DNA of 64,000 nt, taken from Botryotinia globosa. Taxonomy: Eukaryota; Ascomycota; Leotiomycetes; Helotiales; Sclerotiniaceae. The stretch is from positions 3,286,001-3,350,000 of the forward strand of contig RCSZ01000002.1 of the NCBI GenBank assembly GCA_014898425.1, given 5' to 3'. The position numbers and the translations under genes are program-made. Below the pieces are notes generated by a model. That model saw only the letters and a list, made by a program, of their open reading frames with translations. It searched no databases and was not told the origin of the DNA. This document shows, one piece after another, positions 11,272-24,465 of this stretch; the first letter of the stretch is position 1; each line of letters begins with the position of its first letter.

Positions 11272-13358
11272 TCAAACGATAGCTTCATAGTTGACACTGA
11301 ACCTCCTATCTCCCTCCAATTCCGGTTCTAAAACCACTCTTTCCCACTTCATACCCAGACCACAAATTGCACACACCACACCCGCTACAACAACCAACCA
11401 ATAGACATTTCCTACAGTCGCGACTATTGCATCTAATGCACTCTTCATAACATCCCCATCGATAGTCACCATATCTCCCAACCCCTCCCCCTTCAACCCA
11501 CCCAAAGCTTCCCTAATAATCTCCAGCGGAACCCCATCTCCAAAGACTTCTTGAAGCTTCTTGACTCCCAAGTTTTGGTATATGCATCCCGCAATACTAA
11601 GTGCAATACCCGCACAGCCCACTTGCGCGACATTTATATACGCAATAAGTTTTTGTTCATTGCCGCCCGATTCTTCGGTGGCTGTGGTATCCTGTGCACC
11701 TATCGATGACACTTTACTCATACCAATATCGTAGGCTATTTGAAAGATCATTCCTACTCCTATTCCTATCAGGATAGAATAAATATAAATTGTTCTGTTG
11801 GACGTATTGATAGTGACTCGACTCATGAATATTCCGCCGAAGATCATGAAGAGCGAGGCGAGAATGTAAATAGCTTTGTAGTAACCGATTCGCGGGAGTA
11901 ATGCGCCTGTGCATAAAATGATGACGAAGAAGGCTGCGATTGAAGGGATCAAATTGAGTGCTGATGCCATAGGGGAAGAGCCATGCGCAAATTGATAAAG
12001 AAGAGGGATATAGAAAATAGGGGTGACGAGTGCAGTCATTGTCGCAGCTGTAGCGATAAAAAGAAGAACCAGTGTTCGAGAACGGAGGAAATGAACTGGA
12101 AAAATACGATGGGAAGAAGTGGTGAGGAGGCAAAGAGTTTGTTGGATAATATAGCAGAAAAAAGAAATTCCGAAGAGCGTCCAGACTGCGATGGAGGGAA
12201 TGGATGACCAGGACCAGGCTGAGCCGCCCATTGTGACACCAACGAGAAAAGAAACCCATACAATGACATGTAAGACGAACCCGAGGAAATCAATGAGCTT
12301 GAGTTTCTGTGAGATTGAAATGGAAGACATAGGGTTGTGTTTTGGAAAAAGAAAGAGGAGCAGGGGTGTCATGATTGCGGCAAGGTTGATATAGAAAGAC
12401 CAACGCCAACCGAGAGCAGGAGTATTCGCAAAAGCCCCGCCAATTACTGGACCAAGAATGTTGCCGAGTCCAAAGGAAATCCCAAGTATTGCGTTGTAGA
12501 TGGGTCTGGTACGTGGAGGTGTAAATTTGGATATATAGTTAAGAGCTCTAACGATAGGGTTAGTACATGTAGCATGACTGCCAATCCTCCATCTCCTCAA
12601 TTTGTTTCAGTCCACGATATTTTTAAGCGATTGAAGGAACTTTTTATACAGCAAGCAAGGAAGCCAAAAACATAGAAGAAGCAGCCTACCCTAGATCAAT
12701 TCCTGCTCCTCCAATACCCACCATGATCCGTCCAACTATCATAACGTTCATTGAAGTCGAAGCTCCACAAATTGCACTTCCTATCTCAAAAAGCAAAATG
12801 CTAGACATGTACATATATTTGATCTGGAAGATCCCATAGCAAGAACCAATAAGTAGAATAGTAGCTCCAGATCCAAGTGGATCAGCCACACCGATCCAAG
12901 CAACCTTTTCAATTTCTCCCAGACTTTGGAGAATAGGTCCTTGAGCGTCGGCGACTATGGTGGCATCAAGCCCTAGATTGTGTCAATTAGCAAAAAACAA
13001 TTAATCCCATTGAGCTTCTACAACGACATATGTGAACCTTACCTGCTAGAAATGCCCCTATAGATAATCCGCAGAAGACTATGATCCATTTCCAAGTCGA
13101 GATGGTTTTGCTTTCTGACACCAACGGTACCTGAAGATCGCTGAACCGTCTTTCATGTCGTAAGAGCTGTTCTCGTGAGCCTTTCTCAACTGGTACATAT
13201 TTTTCCAATGGAAAGATAAAGTTCGGTCTTGGGAAAGTAATCACAGAAGGAGGTGATTCAATTAGACCTAGAAAGGATTCCGTAGACTCAGATGAGAATT
13301 TACTTGATTCATCAAATACTCCGCTTGATAGTGTAGGATGTGTGTCCTTGAAATCCAT
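11272..13358 (-). CDS. MFS drug:proton antiporter (DHA2-like, 14-TM type)
   Basis: Model: exons 13043-13358, 12690-12972 and 11272-12547 on the minus strand (624 residues). All junctions are in frame; the introns carry GCTAATTGAC and GTACTAACCC branch sites. A hydrophilic N terminus of about 85 residues precedes the first helix. LDATIVADAQGPI, GRIMVGIGGAGI and GPVIGGAFANT..GWRWSFYIN are the canonical motifs of the 14-helix drug:H+ antiporter-2 group, motif C marking an exporter. Many hydrophobic segments continue to the C terminus. The protein should sit in the plasma membrane and export small molecules by proton antiport. Its promoter side faces an FAD-linked oxidase gene transcribed in the same direction, a pairing often seen in metabolite clusters, but no backbone synthase is present. 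Confidence 0.9.
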
Positions 13359-14619
13359 GATGTATGTGATTGATAAGTGTTATTTTACGACGACTATAAA
13401 AATGGAAGGGACTTGAAGTGTCATTAAACCAGACACAGCCCTCCATCAACACATCGTCGATTCTACGCCGCAGAGTCTTCATGGCTAAATGGATAATGTG
13501 TTGATACTAAAAATTCTTCAATACCTTACTTATATGCAATGAAGTTGCATATCAATTCTTATTGGGTTGTAGAAATGATATGGTGGGGGTGGGGGCTGAG
13601 TAGAGGTGTATGTATTTATATCAACATGTGCGTCAGTTCGGAAGATGTACCCGCCGACGGTTATATCGATTTTCTGCACCAAACGCGGAGGTTTGACTGC
13701 ATACAGGTATGATGCGATATTTCACCGGCAAATATTATTGATAACGCGATTGAGTGGTGGTAGTCTTGGCCCCCCGTTGCATGCTAACTGCGTGTATCAC
13801 AATGTTGAAGATATCTGGAGGGGGCAGGTGAGATGCACGAAATCGATTGTTTGGGCAAAGGATGATAATGAAGCGGGGTGAACTGCCATTGACAGGTCTC
13901 TTTTATCCATAGCTATGATTAGACGATGAAGGTTTGAACACCCATCTTGGGCTTACCCCAATACCAACGCGTACCCTTACTTTGGGCTGTGTGGTGTTAA
14001 GGCTCTATGATAACGTATGTGACAAAAAGGAAGCTGGAATCGAGGGTCCATATGAAGGTTGCAATGGATAGGTTACGGTTCCTAGACCGCACATCACCAT
14101 ACATGCAAAGAGAATTCAATGCAAATCCGAATAGACTCATGATATAAAAGATATTGCCTTGCTAGATCCATTTAGATACCAACCTCGTAGAAGGTAAGAG
14201 TGTGAATATCGATCGAATCTAGTGACGACCTCCGAAATCACAATCCGAACACCGCTAAGCATGTAAGACTTATATGTCGGGAGGGTGCATTCATCAAAAG
14301 CAAACTGGTAGATGACTACTTAAAATAGTACAACTGCGTCTTCCGATAGATGTACTTACAGTGTACTTTTAGAAAGTAGTTGAACACAAGCATCAAAGAC
14401 AAATGCAGAAGGGTGGCATCATGGCTGACTGATATCCTGGATAAGAGCCCTATTTGATGCCTGAGGCACTACTGAACATTCTATAGCGTTTTTCAACATC
14501 CAGTTTGGCAACTGAGACAACTCACATAAATACGACTCATTGTGTATCAAAAGTACCTTGTTTTTTACGATCTTCTGCGCGACAGTACATATAAGCTCTC
14601 TTGAGCATAATGGCTAACC
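13359..14619. other. Intergenic region, no gene seen
   Basis: About 1.26 kb between the MFS start and the end of the FAD oxidase gene, both on the minus strand. It contains the MFS promoter and the 3' region of the oxidase. No frame here has recognisable domain features. Confidence 0.5.
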
Positions 14620-16192
14620 CTAGATTCCAATTTTATAACCCCCTGGCATCAATGTCTGGAAAAGTCTAGTTGGGTCATATTTTCTCGAAATAGACAGAAG
14701 CTTGGCCTCATTCGTTGCTCCATATCCAGGGAAAATGCTCTGGAAACCAGCTGCATCGCCCATGTAGTTGAAAGGGTCGTAGAGACCGACCGCCTCGGTA
14801 GCATTATTGATCGCATAAGTTGTTTTCTCGACCCAGGCGGTAACAATTTCATCGTAAGACGACCCGATCCATTCTACAACTTCTGCGTAGCAAAGATACG
14901 TGCCCTTCGAAGAATCAAGACCTAGTGCATTACCACCATTTGCCTCTGAGGCAGTCAACCAGAGCGCGCCGATCGGTTGCCAGTCAATCTCGATAATGGA
15001 AATATTATCTGCCGGTAGCTGAGCATAAAGCTCAGGAAGCGCTGAATAAAATGTGTCGTTGATAACTTTTATTCCTTGAAGAAGCTCGTCATATGTTTTG
15101 CCCACCATAGTCCCCGCGACGAACACGTCATTAATATCGGGTGTTATAGCGGTATTCGTCTCGAGGGAGAATTCTGTGAGCGTCTTAAAGTCCAAAGTGT
15201 TACTAATACTCGGGATGGAAGTGAAAGATTCAAAACAAGCAGGGTAGCTGATATTAGTGCTATCATAAAAGAGAATGACGGCGCCAACAGAGGTGGTTGA
15301 GTCAACAGGGATGACTGCAGGAACAATGTGAGAAAGCGGATCGACAATGTTCGTGGAGTAGTTTGCAATGGCCTTTGATTCTTAGCATATCTCTGTCAAA
15401 CGGGGGGGAAGAAATGCTTACCGCATAAAATTCCGGGATATATTCCTGTGCAACGGTGTATATACCAGCCCAAATTCTTTCCGATGGGACTGTTCTCAAA
15501 TCAAATCTTGTAACAATACCAAAATTGCTGCTGCTTCCTTTCAACGCCCAGAAGAGATCGGCGTAGGAACTGGAGGTGGCGTATACAATCGTGCCATTTG
15601 CCAGGACCACCTCATACCCAATGACCATATCAGCAGAGAATCCATGCTGGTTTCCATAAAAGCTAACGCCACCAGCAAGAAGGAGGCCTGGTACACCGAC
15701 TGAAGCTAAGCGACCTCCAAGGACAGCGCGATTGTAGGTTTGAAGATAACTATACACATCCCCCCAACGATGAGACGGCCCGACAGAGAGAGTGCTATAA
15801 TCATCAGATATCGAGAGTGTCGTCAGATTTGACATGACGATCAGTACACCGTTGTCAATATTGTTCGACCCCTTAATTGCCATGTGGCCACCACCTCTTA
15901 CAGCGAACTTTCCTTCTGCCGTCCCCAAGAGTGCAACTGCGGCTGCAACATCTCTAGCAGTTGTAGGTCGAAAGACACATTCAGGGCTCAAATATTCCGT
16001 CTGAGACCAAAAATTCTTGTTTTCGTACTGATAAATGGTGCTATTGGAGTAAAAGACTTTGTCCGGGAAAATGGCTTCAACTGTAGCGCACCCAACTACC
16101 TCGCTCGCGATATCGCGGATGAAGTTGTCGGCTGAAACCCAGTTGCCGAAAAGCAGCGGACTAAGAATGAGACCAAGGATAGCTCCCGCCAT
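14620..16192 (-). CDS. Secreted FAD-linked oxidase (BBE-like, PCMH fold)
   Basis: Exons 15422-16192 and 14620-15372 give 507 residues; the 49-bp intron has a GTAAGC donor and joins phase 0. The start at 16192 is chosen over an upstream in-frame ATG at 16231 because it begins directly with a signal peptide (MAGAILGLILSPLLFGNWVSA). VRGGGHMAIKG at about residues 98-108 is the FAD-binding loop, with His103 in the position used for covalent flavin attachment. The second attachment site found in bicovalent berberine-bridge-type enzymes lacks its Cys here (AGGVSFYGNQHG), so mono-covalent FAD is expected. The C terminus YDPTRLFQTLMPGGY is the usual BBE tail. The family oxidises alcohols, sugars or alkaloid-like substrates with O2; the substrate is unknown. 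Confidence 0.9.
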
Positions 16193-19100
16193 AATTTTTA
16201 CTTGGTTACCAGAATGGCAAGCAATCGACAATCGACCAACAATGATGATTGCAGGGAAAGGTGTATTTTACATACCTTCTTGAAGAAAACTAACATTGGC
16301 GGTAAATCAGATTATCGAAACTTTTCGACGCACGTTGTTACCGAAATCACCTAGGTGCGTGGGAGTTCATCCTCCATCTAATGGCTTATTGCCGCCATTC
16401 CAGATTGATATCCACGCGGGGATTAATTGCGGTGAAGACAATCTCAGTGCAGATTGCAGTTCACTACTCTCACCACTGAACTATTGATAGGCTCCACATG
16501 GCGTCTTTCTGATTCCCAAGCTACGAAAACCCACCACGCTAGCGAAAACGTGGTGTGCGGATTACCAGTCGCACATGGTAAGTTTGGACTCGCATGTACC
16601 GGACTTGTTCTGTTTTCTTTACTTCGTACATACCAAGAGCTCTCAACTTTTCCTATTGCTCCTGGAATTCGAGTTTGTAGTACTCTGGCATTGACCGTCA
16701 ATTGTCAATCTGCAAGGCTTACTGCTGCCGTTGGGTTATGCTTGTGAATGAATAAACGACATGTGATAAAAAGCTATGATCTGTATTTAGATTAGCCATC
16801 TACACTAAAAAGTCGAAACTTGTTACTATTTGTCCCAAAAAGACTCTTTGCTGCCTTCAAGTGAAGGACTCATTCATTCATGTAGTCAGATCCTGCCGTC
16901 GACACAAACCGAAACAAGTAGCGGAGAGCTATCTGACGGCGGGATGTTATCCCATGACGGAGGCTATTGAGCCCTTCAGCAAAATCTCTTTCGCATATAT
17001 CATCAATACGCATAATTGATTGAGCCCTGTCCACCGGTCCTCGAATAGAAGCAACTCTATAGCACATCTTTGGATTTTCAGTATAAAAAATGGGAATGAT
17101 TTTCAAGTGGGATAGCCCACCCCCATGTGTGCCCACTAAAAACCCCTGGTATTATAGTGGATAAATCATCCTCTTGGAGGAGTGATCTTTCTAGTGTGCT
17201 CCACTATAGTTATGTGCCGAGATGGGCTCTGAGGATCATTACAGATATGTGATGTTACACAGATAATTGAGCTCCTTTTTGTAGACGGAGAATGCTTCGA
17301 ATCCGATAATATCGCAAAATAGTACGAAAGTTCTAATCTTTTGACATTCAGCCACTAGGTCTTGGGTTATTCTTTTCTCCATATTCTCTAGGCTACCGGT
17401 TTCTGGCTCCGCTCGCCCCGGTATTACGTACTGTGTGTTAGGAAGGACGCCCGCTAAACTATTGGTACTGACTCGAACACTCCTCATGACCGGCAAGGGT
17501 GTCGATTTTACATGATACAATCAAGAATGGTGCTGTAGTATCGTAATCTCAATTCTACACTCAATCAAAGAACTGGTTTAAAATGCTGTGATACAGCCAA
17601 AACTAAGGTAGCGGTCTGGTCAAAGGAGAAAAGACAGACCAGAATTGACCACTGGCAAAGCCCTTCAACAATCCAATTATTCCATTTCGACTCAGAGAAT
17701 TAGAGTCTGAACAGCATTAAAACTGAAGAATATCTAAGGATTCGCTTGGTTAATTCTTATCATTTTATTCGTGGTTGTTTTATCAGAGGATTTACTGAGG
17801 ATTTCAATCTTGGCCTCTTCTTTTTCCTGCGTGAAGGCGGTAGCTCATTTTACCGAAGATGCGCCTAGAAAGGAGGGAAGCCAATCGATCTTAAAACAAA
17901 TCGCGAATATTATCATCAATTCAGTTGCAATCACTCATAAATCAGACGATTTGTAATTTGACTTACTGTAATCATGAAGATCCATCCGATATTTTATCGG
18001 TCTATTCAAAAGTCTATGCAATATGATCGAGCTACACGACTATCATGCGCAAGAAGAAAAGACCGGGCTCGCGATCGTCAGAAACAGTCGAATATCACAA
18101 TTCTCTGTTATGATTGTAATTTGACATCAGAACAGTAAAGTAACACCTGTTCTCAGAAGTTTCAGTAATAATACTCAGTGATTCAATCTCATTGCTTCAT
18201 TGGAGAGAATTTACAGTACAGAATACATTTTGGAATCACTTTTGGCAAAGAATTACTTCCAAACTTTCTCTGACTGGTGTGGTTTATGTGTTCGTTTCGT
18301 TTTTTGTCTGACAATCGCGAGCCAGCAAAGACTAAAGAGTAGTCGGGAAAAGAATTATAGAATATGTTCTAAATATTAAATTGGTAATGAATGTTAATCC
18401 AGTAAAGTAATGGAAACTGCTTCACACTTTGGCCAGATACCCCTCCAACACGTAGCCAAGATGATAAGTAGTCTAGTATGTCAATACCCTTGTCACTTCG
18501 AGTGTTCTCGGGAGTTCCTGCGGCAGCATCACCACTTTTACTCGTAGTGCGGTTCAACGTCAATATAATAGTTAATGTTCCTTGGCGGTACTTTCCCGTT
18601 CGAATACGTTCGTAAAATCCAACATAAAATTCTACTTCACCCGTTCCATGCCACGATTTATAAGCATATCCTGAACCTTAAGCCGTCATCAGCGTTGGAG
18701 ACTAGTGATCCACCAGGGGTCTTAGTCTTAGAATGACCAAAATGACCGCCCCCTTCTCCTACATCAAATTTGAGAAGAAAGAGAAGAAAGAGAAGAAAAG
18801 AGTGACTGAAGTCTACACTTGCTTTTAAGTTAAAAAAAATTCCAATGAAATTTAGCAGAACAACTTTCTGAAAGTCCTACATGACGTGTGATTTTAGATA
18901 TTTCACGAGCTAATAGGATCCGGGACAGAAGCTCGACTCTGGGTTCGGGATGAAACGTATCCTGAATACCAGAGGGTGTGCCAAACAATGCAGCAAATAC
19001 AAAGCACTCTTGTAAAAGCTTCTTGAGCCATGCAGCTGTGTTTCTTCTGGTTGTAGAGGTACAGTAGTGGTCATATTCTGAGGACGGACTGAGGAGCCCC

Positions 19101-19621
19101 GGCAACCTTCGTCATTTCAACAAATCACTTTAAGCCGATCTCTTGATAGTCTTCTGTCCCCAGAAGTTGAGTTCGATATAGCAGCGGTTCTCATAAAATC
19201 GATGACAACATTTCCGCAAGGAAGATCTTGACTTATCACTCTTTCGTGGGAGATTCCAACCCTATGTTAACCCCTTGTCACTCCAGGGGATGTCTTACAT
19301 GAAGGAATCAGACCATCCTTGCATCAGGTAAATCATGTAGATCCTATGCTTGTTTACTGGGGAAAATGCTCCCCAATAAATTTGCACATGCATGTTGGAA
19401 GGTAATATCGTTTCTCAATCCACACATCCAGCTTGAACTCAGTAAACGGCTACTATGACTCCTCGGAAGTATTGATGGGGTGAGACTACTGTACAAAGAT
19501 CATAGCGCAAAAAAAAACTCTTGGTACTGATTGCGAAATCTGCTTTATATGAATATGAATAACATCAAGCACACGGAGGACCGGGCTTTCAATCCAACTC
19601 ACAAACTCATCTTTTACTATC
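16193..19621. other. Long intergenic region without recognisable genes
   Basis: About 3.4 kb. Short frames on both strands (for example minus 17239-17520 and 18830-19105) show no domain, signal peptide or consistent splicing. A purine-rich GAAAGAGAA repeat lies at about 18770-18805. Base composition is ordinary, so this is not one of the AT islands; it may hold decayed genes. Confidence 0.5.
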
Positions 19622-21110
19622 ATGTCTTCATACGATGGTATCGTCTACTCCATTCCCCCACCTCCAGGAATTACCCCAAATTCGCAGGCCCCATATCATG
19701 CAGCCGGACTCGTGGTGGTTATATGCGTCTTCGTTCCTCTGGCCATAATCGCGGTTTCTGTTCGGACGTTCACTAGGTCTAGAATTGTTCGAATCTTTGC
19801 AGCTGATGATTGTAAGCTCTCATGACCGCATCTTTGTATCAGGATAGTTCTAACCTAATGTTTATGAGTAGATGTTATGATATTTGCTCTGGTATTTCCA
19901 ATGCACCCCCTGGATATAGAAGTTGAAACTGACGATGTGTTCCCCCATGAAGTTGACCTCAATTGCCTTAACGGGATGTATTCTAAATCGTGAGATATCT
20001 TCCTAAGTGCCTAACTATGTCTTACTAATGTACCTAGTACTCGACTATGGACTAGGAAAACATCTGTATGATGTGCCACTTGACGATTTATATCCCAATT
20101 TTTTGAAGGTATGGCAAGCACTCCATAAGTGTTGCTCTCTTCGGAGCTGACCAGTATGAACGGCTAGATTAACGTCATTGCTGCCATGGTTTTCTGTGCT
20201 GCAACTGGTATGGCAAAGACGTCCGTTCTTCTCTTCTACCGACGTATATTTCCGTCTCGGCAGTTTCATTTTGTTATCTGGTGTCTGGTTGCATTCACAG
20301 TTTGCTATTCGTCTGCAAGTGTTCTGGCGAACTTATTTAGCTGCCGTCCTATATCTGCGTCCTGGGATATCCAGTATGCAGGAACAGCGAAATGTATCAA
20401 TAGGCCTGTGTTTTATTTTGCACAGGCAGGTTTGGGCATTGCAACGGACTTTGCAACGGTTATTGCACCTCTTCCAATGATGTGGAACCTACAGATCCCT
20501 ATCAGGCAGAAAATTGGGGTTGGGGGTATATTGATCATGGGAAGCTTGTACATCTCCGAAGTTCCAAATGAATATGGCTCTATGCTGACTTCTTCACCAG
20601 TGTCTGTGTTGTTAGCATCATACGCCTAAAGTCTTTATACGTATTGCTCAAGGGGACTGATCTCACCCGTAAGTTCTTCTTCAGCTTTGAAGTCTTGATT
20701 TGCACCTGCTAATTCGTATTATAGTTGACACGGTCGATGCTCTGCTCTGGTGTGTCATCGAGCTTAACCTCAGTATCGTTGGTGGATGCGCCCCGACCCT
20801 AAGACCCTTTATGCGAAAATATTGCCCCAAGGTATTGGGAAGTTCGGGGCGCATGTACGGTAGTGGAGATGCGCATCACGGAAAAGGCCATTCATACCCC
20901 CTCAAAAGTCATGATAAGTCAACTCGGGCAACCAAAGATAACAAATCGCGACTAGGAATGCCGAGTGGTAGTACAGTTACGGGCGAGAACGAAAGCGAGG
21001 AATTCATTATTGGACAAAAAAGCAACTCGCGAGACGATTCGGAGTTTGGAGGAATAGTTAGGACTGTAGACTTTGGGTACGAAGATGGAGTTGAACAAAG
21101 AGAGAGATAA
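19622..21110 (+). CDS. Fungal rhodopsin-domain (PTH11/SAT4-like) integral membrane protein
   Basis: Seven exons can be joined in frame: 19622-19811, 19872-19891, 19953-19989, 20038-20108, 20168-20547, 20601-20668 and 20725-21110 (383 residues). The second exon is only 20 nt. The joined protein shows the family order: a short N terminus, TM1 (GLVVVICVFVPLAIIAVSVR), an ADDYVMIF junction, LDYGLGKHLYDV, MAKTSVLLFYRRIFP, then RPISASWD with the conserved Cys loop. DTVDALLWCVIELNLSIVGG and CAPTLRPFMRKY follow, and the cytosolic tail is hydrophilic. The family has seven transmembrane helices and is called PTH11-like or Rhodopsin_fungal; biochemical roles are mostly unproven, and some members act in surface sensing. 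No CFEM domain precedes the helices. Confidence 0.87.
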
Positions 21111-21626
21111 ACATTTGGAGACAGTGAAGTCTTGTCCCGAAGATAGCGGTACAGTACAAACACTGCTAGCATCAAAACGCCACCCTGGAGATCTTCAGGG
21201 AGACTGCGATTTGGCGCAGCAGCAGCATTAAAGGCAATTCTCCCAGCTACATAGCTTGTAGTACAGCCTAGCTGTAACTATCGATGCAGATCTGGCGCTC
21301 TGAGCTTGTACCTGGATTTGGACGCGAGTGCAGCCGCTCATGTCAAGGATTTATCAACAACATTGCAGGTAAAATTCTCTTGTACGCTCACTGCGAGCAG
21401 CTGTCAGTCGGTTCGGGGAAAATTAGTCTAAAATACTTCCCAAAGTCGGAAAGAGGAAGATTCTCAAGGGATGAACACGGTCTTCTCGCAAAAGTAATGA
21501 GGGGGAACAATAAAAGCTTAAAATTTTATGTAAACTTATGAATTCTTAATTAATAATCAAATGGTTGATTGTTTCAAGTCGGAGAAAGGCCTTAAAATGA
21601 ACAGATAAATAATTCAAACTTTTGCC
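21111..21626. other. Convergent intergenic region
   Basis: About 0.5 kb between the stops of the rhodopsin-like gene and the DUF3431 gene. No conserved frame or repeat was seen. Confidence 0.5.
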
Positions 21627-22592
21627 TTATTCCATTTCCATATCATGGCATAATCCATTGAAGTTTCCCCAATCCTCTGCACCCAAGCAGATTCCCCAGC
21701 CTTGACATAAGGCTTCTGAAGGAACGATTTCATCTGTATCATCTTGTAGGAAGAGATACGACCACATAGCGCCCCACTCTTCTCCCGCATCAGATTCCGC
21801 ACATGTTGGTCTTAGCAGATTCGCAAGATGCAGGTATTGTTCTTTGGGTACTGAACGGATTGTGTCCCTCGAAACCGCAAAGTCATTACACGGAGCTGAA
21901 AACTTGTTCGGCACTTCCATTTCTGGAAAGCTTTTGTGAAATAATGAGATGATAGAATCATTGGTTTCCATGCTTGATGCATCCTGGAGGCAGAAGGGAA
22001 GGAAGCCCCGAGACTGAACAGTAGCGAGGTCAAGACGATTGATTAGATCCGTTTCGGAGACTGGCCAGCTAAGCTCTGTCGCTTCCCACTTGTTGAGAAA
22101 GATGGAAACAGAAGGTAGATTATCGTAAAATTGGTAGAGGTAGTTTAAATAGACGAGGGCTTCAGAACCTTTATATGTGGACGCTGGAGAATCGTATTGG
22201 ACGATTGCTAAGTTATCTTTCTTCAAGCTCTTTGTCCATTCCCCCGAACCGGTTTTCGATGTGAAGGAAGCGATTATGAGGTTGATTGTTGGAGCAGAGG
22301 AATTTGTGATTGTTGGTAGAGCAGAGGAAGAGGAGGATGGGGCATTAAGGTATTCACGAAGAGCGGCGGGACCGGCCCAAAGAAAAGATGTGATGAATGC
22401 GATGCCCGTTATTGAGTAGAGAATGAAACGAATGTATGAGAAAACATCTGATCGAGTTGGGGTTTCTCTAGATGCTGAATGAGGGTGTGTATCAACTTGC
22501 TCTTGTTGTGGCAACCGTGAGTATTGTGGTAAGCTCTCGCTTGGCTTTTCTACCCAAATGTTAAAGCCCATATTGAATCGATAGGTGCTCAC
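21627..22592 (-). CDS. DUF3431-family single-pass membrane protein
   Basis: An intronless frame of 321 residues. One hydrophobic segment at about residues 53-73 (SYIRFILYSITGIAFITSFLW) predicts a type II membrane protein with a short cytosolic N terminus. The following domain has the DUF3431 pattern: INLIIASFTSK near the start, a YLNYLYQFYDNLPSVSIFLN segment, and a late Trp-containing C terminus. DUF3431 proteins have no established activity; by fold and topology they are often compared to glycosyltransferase-like lumenal domains, which is inference. A second in-frame Met lies eight residues inside, so the exact start is open. It is convergent with the rhodopsin-like gene. Confidence 0.78.
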   Translation of the reverse strand: MSTYRFNMGFNIWVEKPSESLPQYSRLPQQEQVDTHPHSASRETPTRSDVFSYIRFILYSITGIAFITSFLWAGPAALREYLNAPSSSSSALPTITNSSAPTINLIIASFTSKTGSGEWTKSLKKDNLAIVQYDSPASTYKGSEALVYLNYLYQFYDNLPSVSIFLNKWEATELSWPVSETDLINRLDLATVQSRGFLPFCLQDASSMETNDSIISLFHKSFPEMEVPNKFSAPCNDFAVSRDTIRSVPKEQYLHLANLLRPTCAESDAGEEWGAMWSYLFLQDDTDEIVPSEALCQGWGICLGAEDWGNFNGLCHDMEME

Positions 22593-24465
22593 TGTAAACT
22601 TTTCCAGTCAAAAATATCAAAGAGAAAAAATCATGGGATAGAATATTTGAATGGAGTTCCCTCAGTTACTTCAACCTTTGTACACATCCATTGGGTAGGT
22701 CTGAATACGAGCCAATACTTAAAAGTAGGTGGGTCTTCACGTAAAATTGAATTGACCATGCCGGTTATAAAGTCCAAGGGGCCAGAGATGGCAATTGAAA
22801 CAAACAACCGCCTGTAAAAAGCGCTTGTCGTTTATTTCAAAGGTGGATAGCCAAGCTCTGTGATCCGCAATCATAAAGGTCGATGTAGCCCATCTTTAAG
22901 CGCCCACCGAGAAGTTGTCGCGGTACATATCTTCATCATAAAGTTCCTCGAGAAAAGTCTGCGAGTAAAGACTGCTGTATCGGCATATCAGATCAGACTC
23001 CGTCTTTTCATAGTTACGCCCCTTCATCCGTCAATTTAGCCGACCGGTAATGCTGCTGCAGTCAAACACCATCGAACATTCGATGATGTCTGCATTTATT
23101 TCATTTGTTCTCCACGTAAAGGATTGCGGACGATTAAGCTTCGATAAAGGCAATCAAATGATTTATTATGTTCGCACCAGCCATGGCCATCCAACCTTGT
23201 TTTCGTACTGCACAGTCGTGGCAGGAGCTATTCTATAACATTGCCATCGCTATACTATCTCTGGTTACTGGCGTCAATGGTTGATGTTCTGGTGATTCCC
23301 CACTGTTCTTCCACTAATGTCTGTCTTAAGCCATTATTGTTGGTCTATGCTGTACCGTAGGAGGTCTTAAATGGTCTCCTTTTAGGTTTTAGCTATTTGA
23401 TACCTCAATTCTTCTTGCTTTTTCATCTTCTTTGTTTCCAACAAGCAAAACAACAATCACGACAATTTTAGCTTTATGGTGAGTTGCCATTTCTTTCTCT
23501 GCAACAAAATTACCTTGCTGAGAGCCTTTGAATACACGCTTAAGGTTAAAGTCCTCTCTTGCCCCGCTCTTTGGTTTTGGGTACATACACGTAGCCTCTG
23601 TGCTACACTACCTGCGGCTGATGCTTCGGGTGGTGTAGGCAGTCTGAGCCTGTATATGAGGACGTACACCATCAATAATAAAAACGCGGCGATGTAAAGT
23701 TACGTGCCTGTTAAAGACCGAGTGAAGCTAGAGGGATCGTCAGCCAGCGCGTCATCGTGTGGTTGTTCTTGTTCAACATCAGTCATATTCCATTGAGTGT
23801 GACTTTGAGGGAGATAATAAACCATGAATCTCATCTCATCTCTCCTCGAGAAACCCAAATCCAAATCCTCCGGTGTTGGATATCATCAATATTCAACATG
23901 TCTCGCGACTGATCCCGGAGCTTGAAGATCTAGGTATTGCTGGACAATAAAAATATTTTTACCACTGCAGTAGTTTCTGTTTGATCTTTGGAAGGGCTTT
24001 GACCGTACAATCTGATTATGGCCGTTTACTCTCTTGCTTCCTAGACGCAAGCATATATTCGTATTTGTTGACGATACAAAGCTTTTACTAAACCACAAAT
24101 TTTTAGACCTCACTCGAATACGGTGCTTGCTGTCAATCAGTTTCTGTCTCACTTTTGCCAGCGCGCGAACTAGCAATCAACCAGACCATTTCCTTGAATT
24201 CACCGCTGCTCCATCCATTGGAAATTCGTCCTTTGGAAGTTCTATACATTTGCCCGTGGCTGAAAATCCTCGCAAAACCAAGAGTTGCCTATTTTTTGGC
24301 GTGAATCTGTTGTTACTCCAACGTGATACTCGCCAAACGGTTCACAAATTCGAAAATAATCACGGTAGACGGCCAATCTCGGCCCTTTCGGACGAACATA
24401 TATACCCAGCAAAACCTCAAATTTCGCACCACACTCTTGTTCTGATTCAAGTGAAACACGCCAAA
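22593..24465. other. Intergenic region, no convincing gene
   Basis: About 1.9 kb. A frame pair near 23390-23700 has uneven composition and no domain. The last part before 24466 is the promoter of the 2EXR gene; the open frame continues upstream of that ATG without a start codon in good context. Confidence 0.45.

Noticed and set aside
11272..16192. MFS exporter plus FAD oxidase as a secondary-metabolite cluster
   Set aside because: No synthase, terpene cyclase or regulator lies within 10 kb; two genes of broad families are not sufficient.
23389..23697. Overlapping frames on both strands that looked like a retroelement remnant
   Set aside because: No reverse transcriptase, gag or LTR motif is present, and neither frame joins to others by splice sites.
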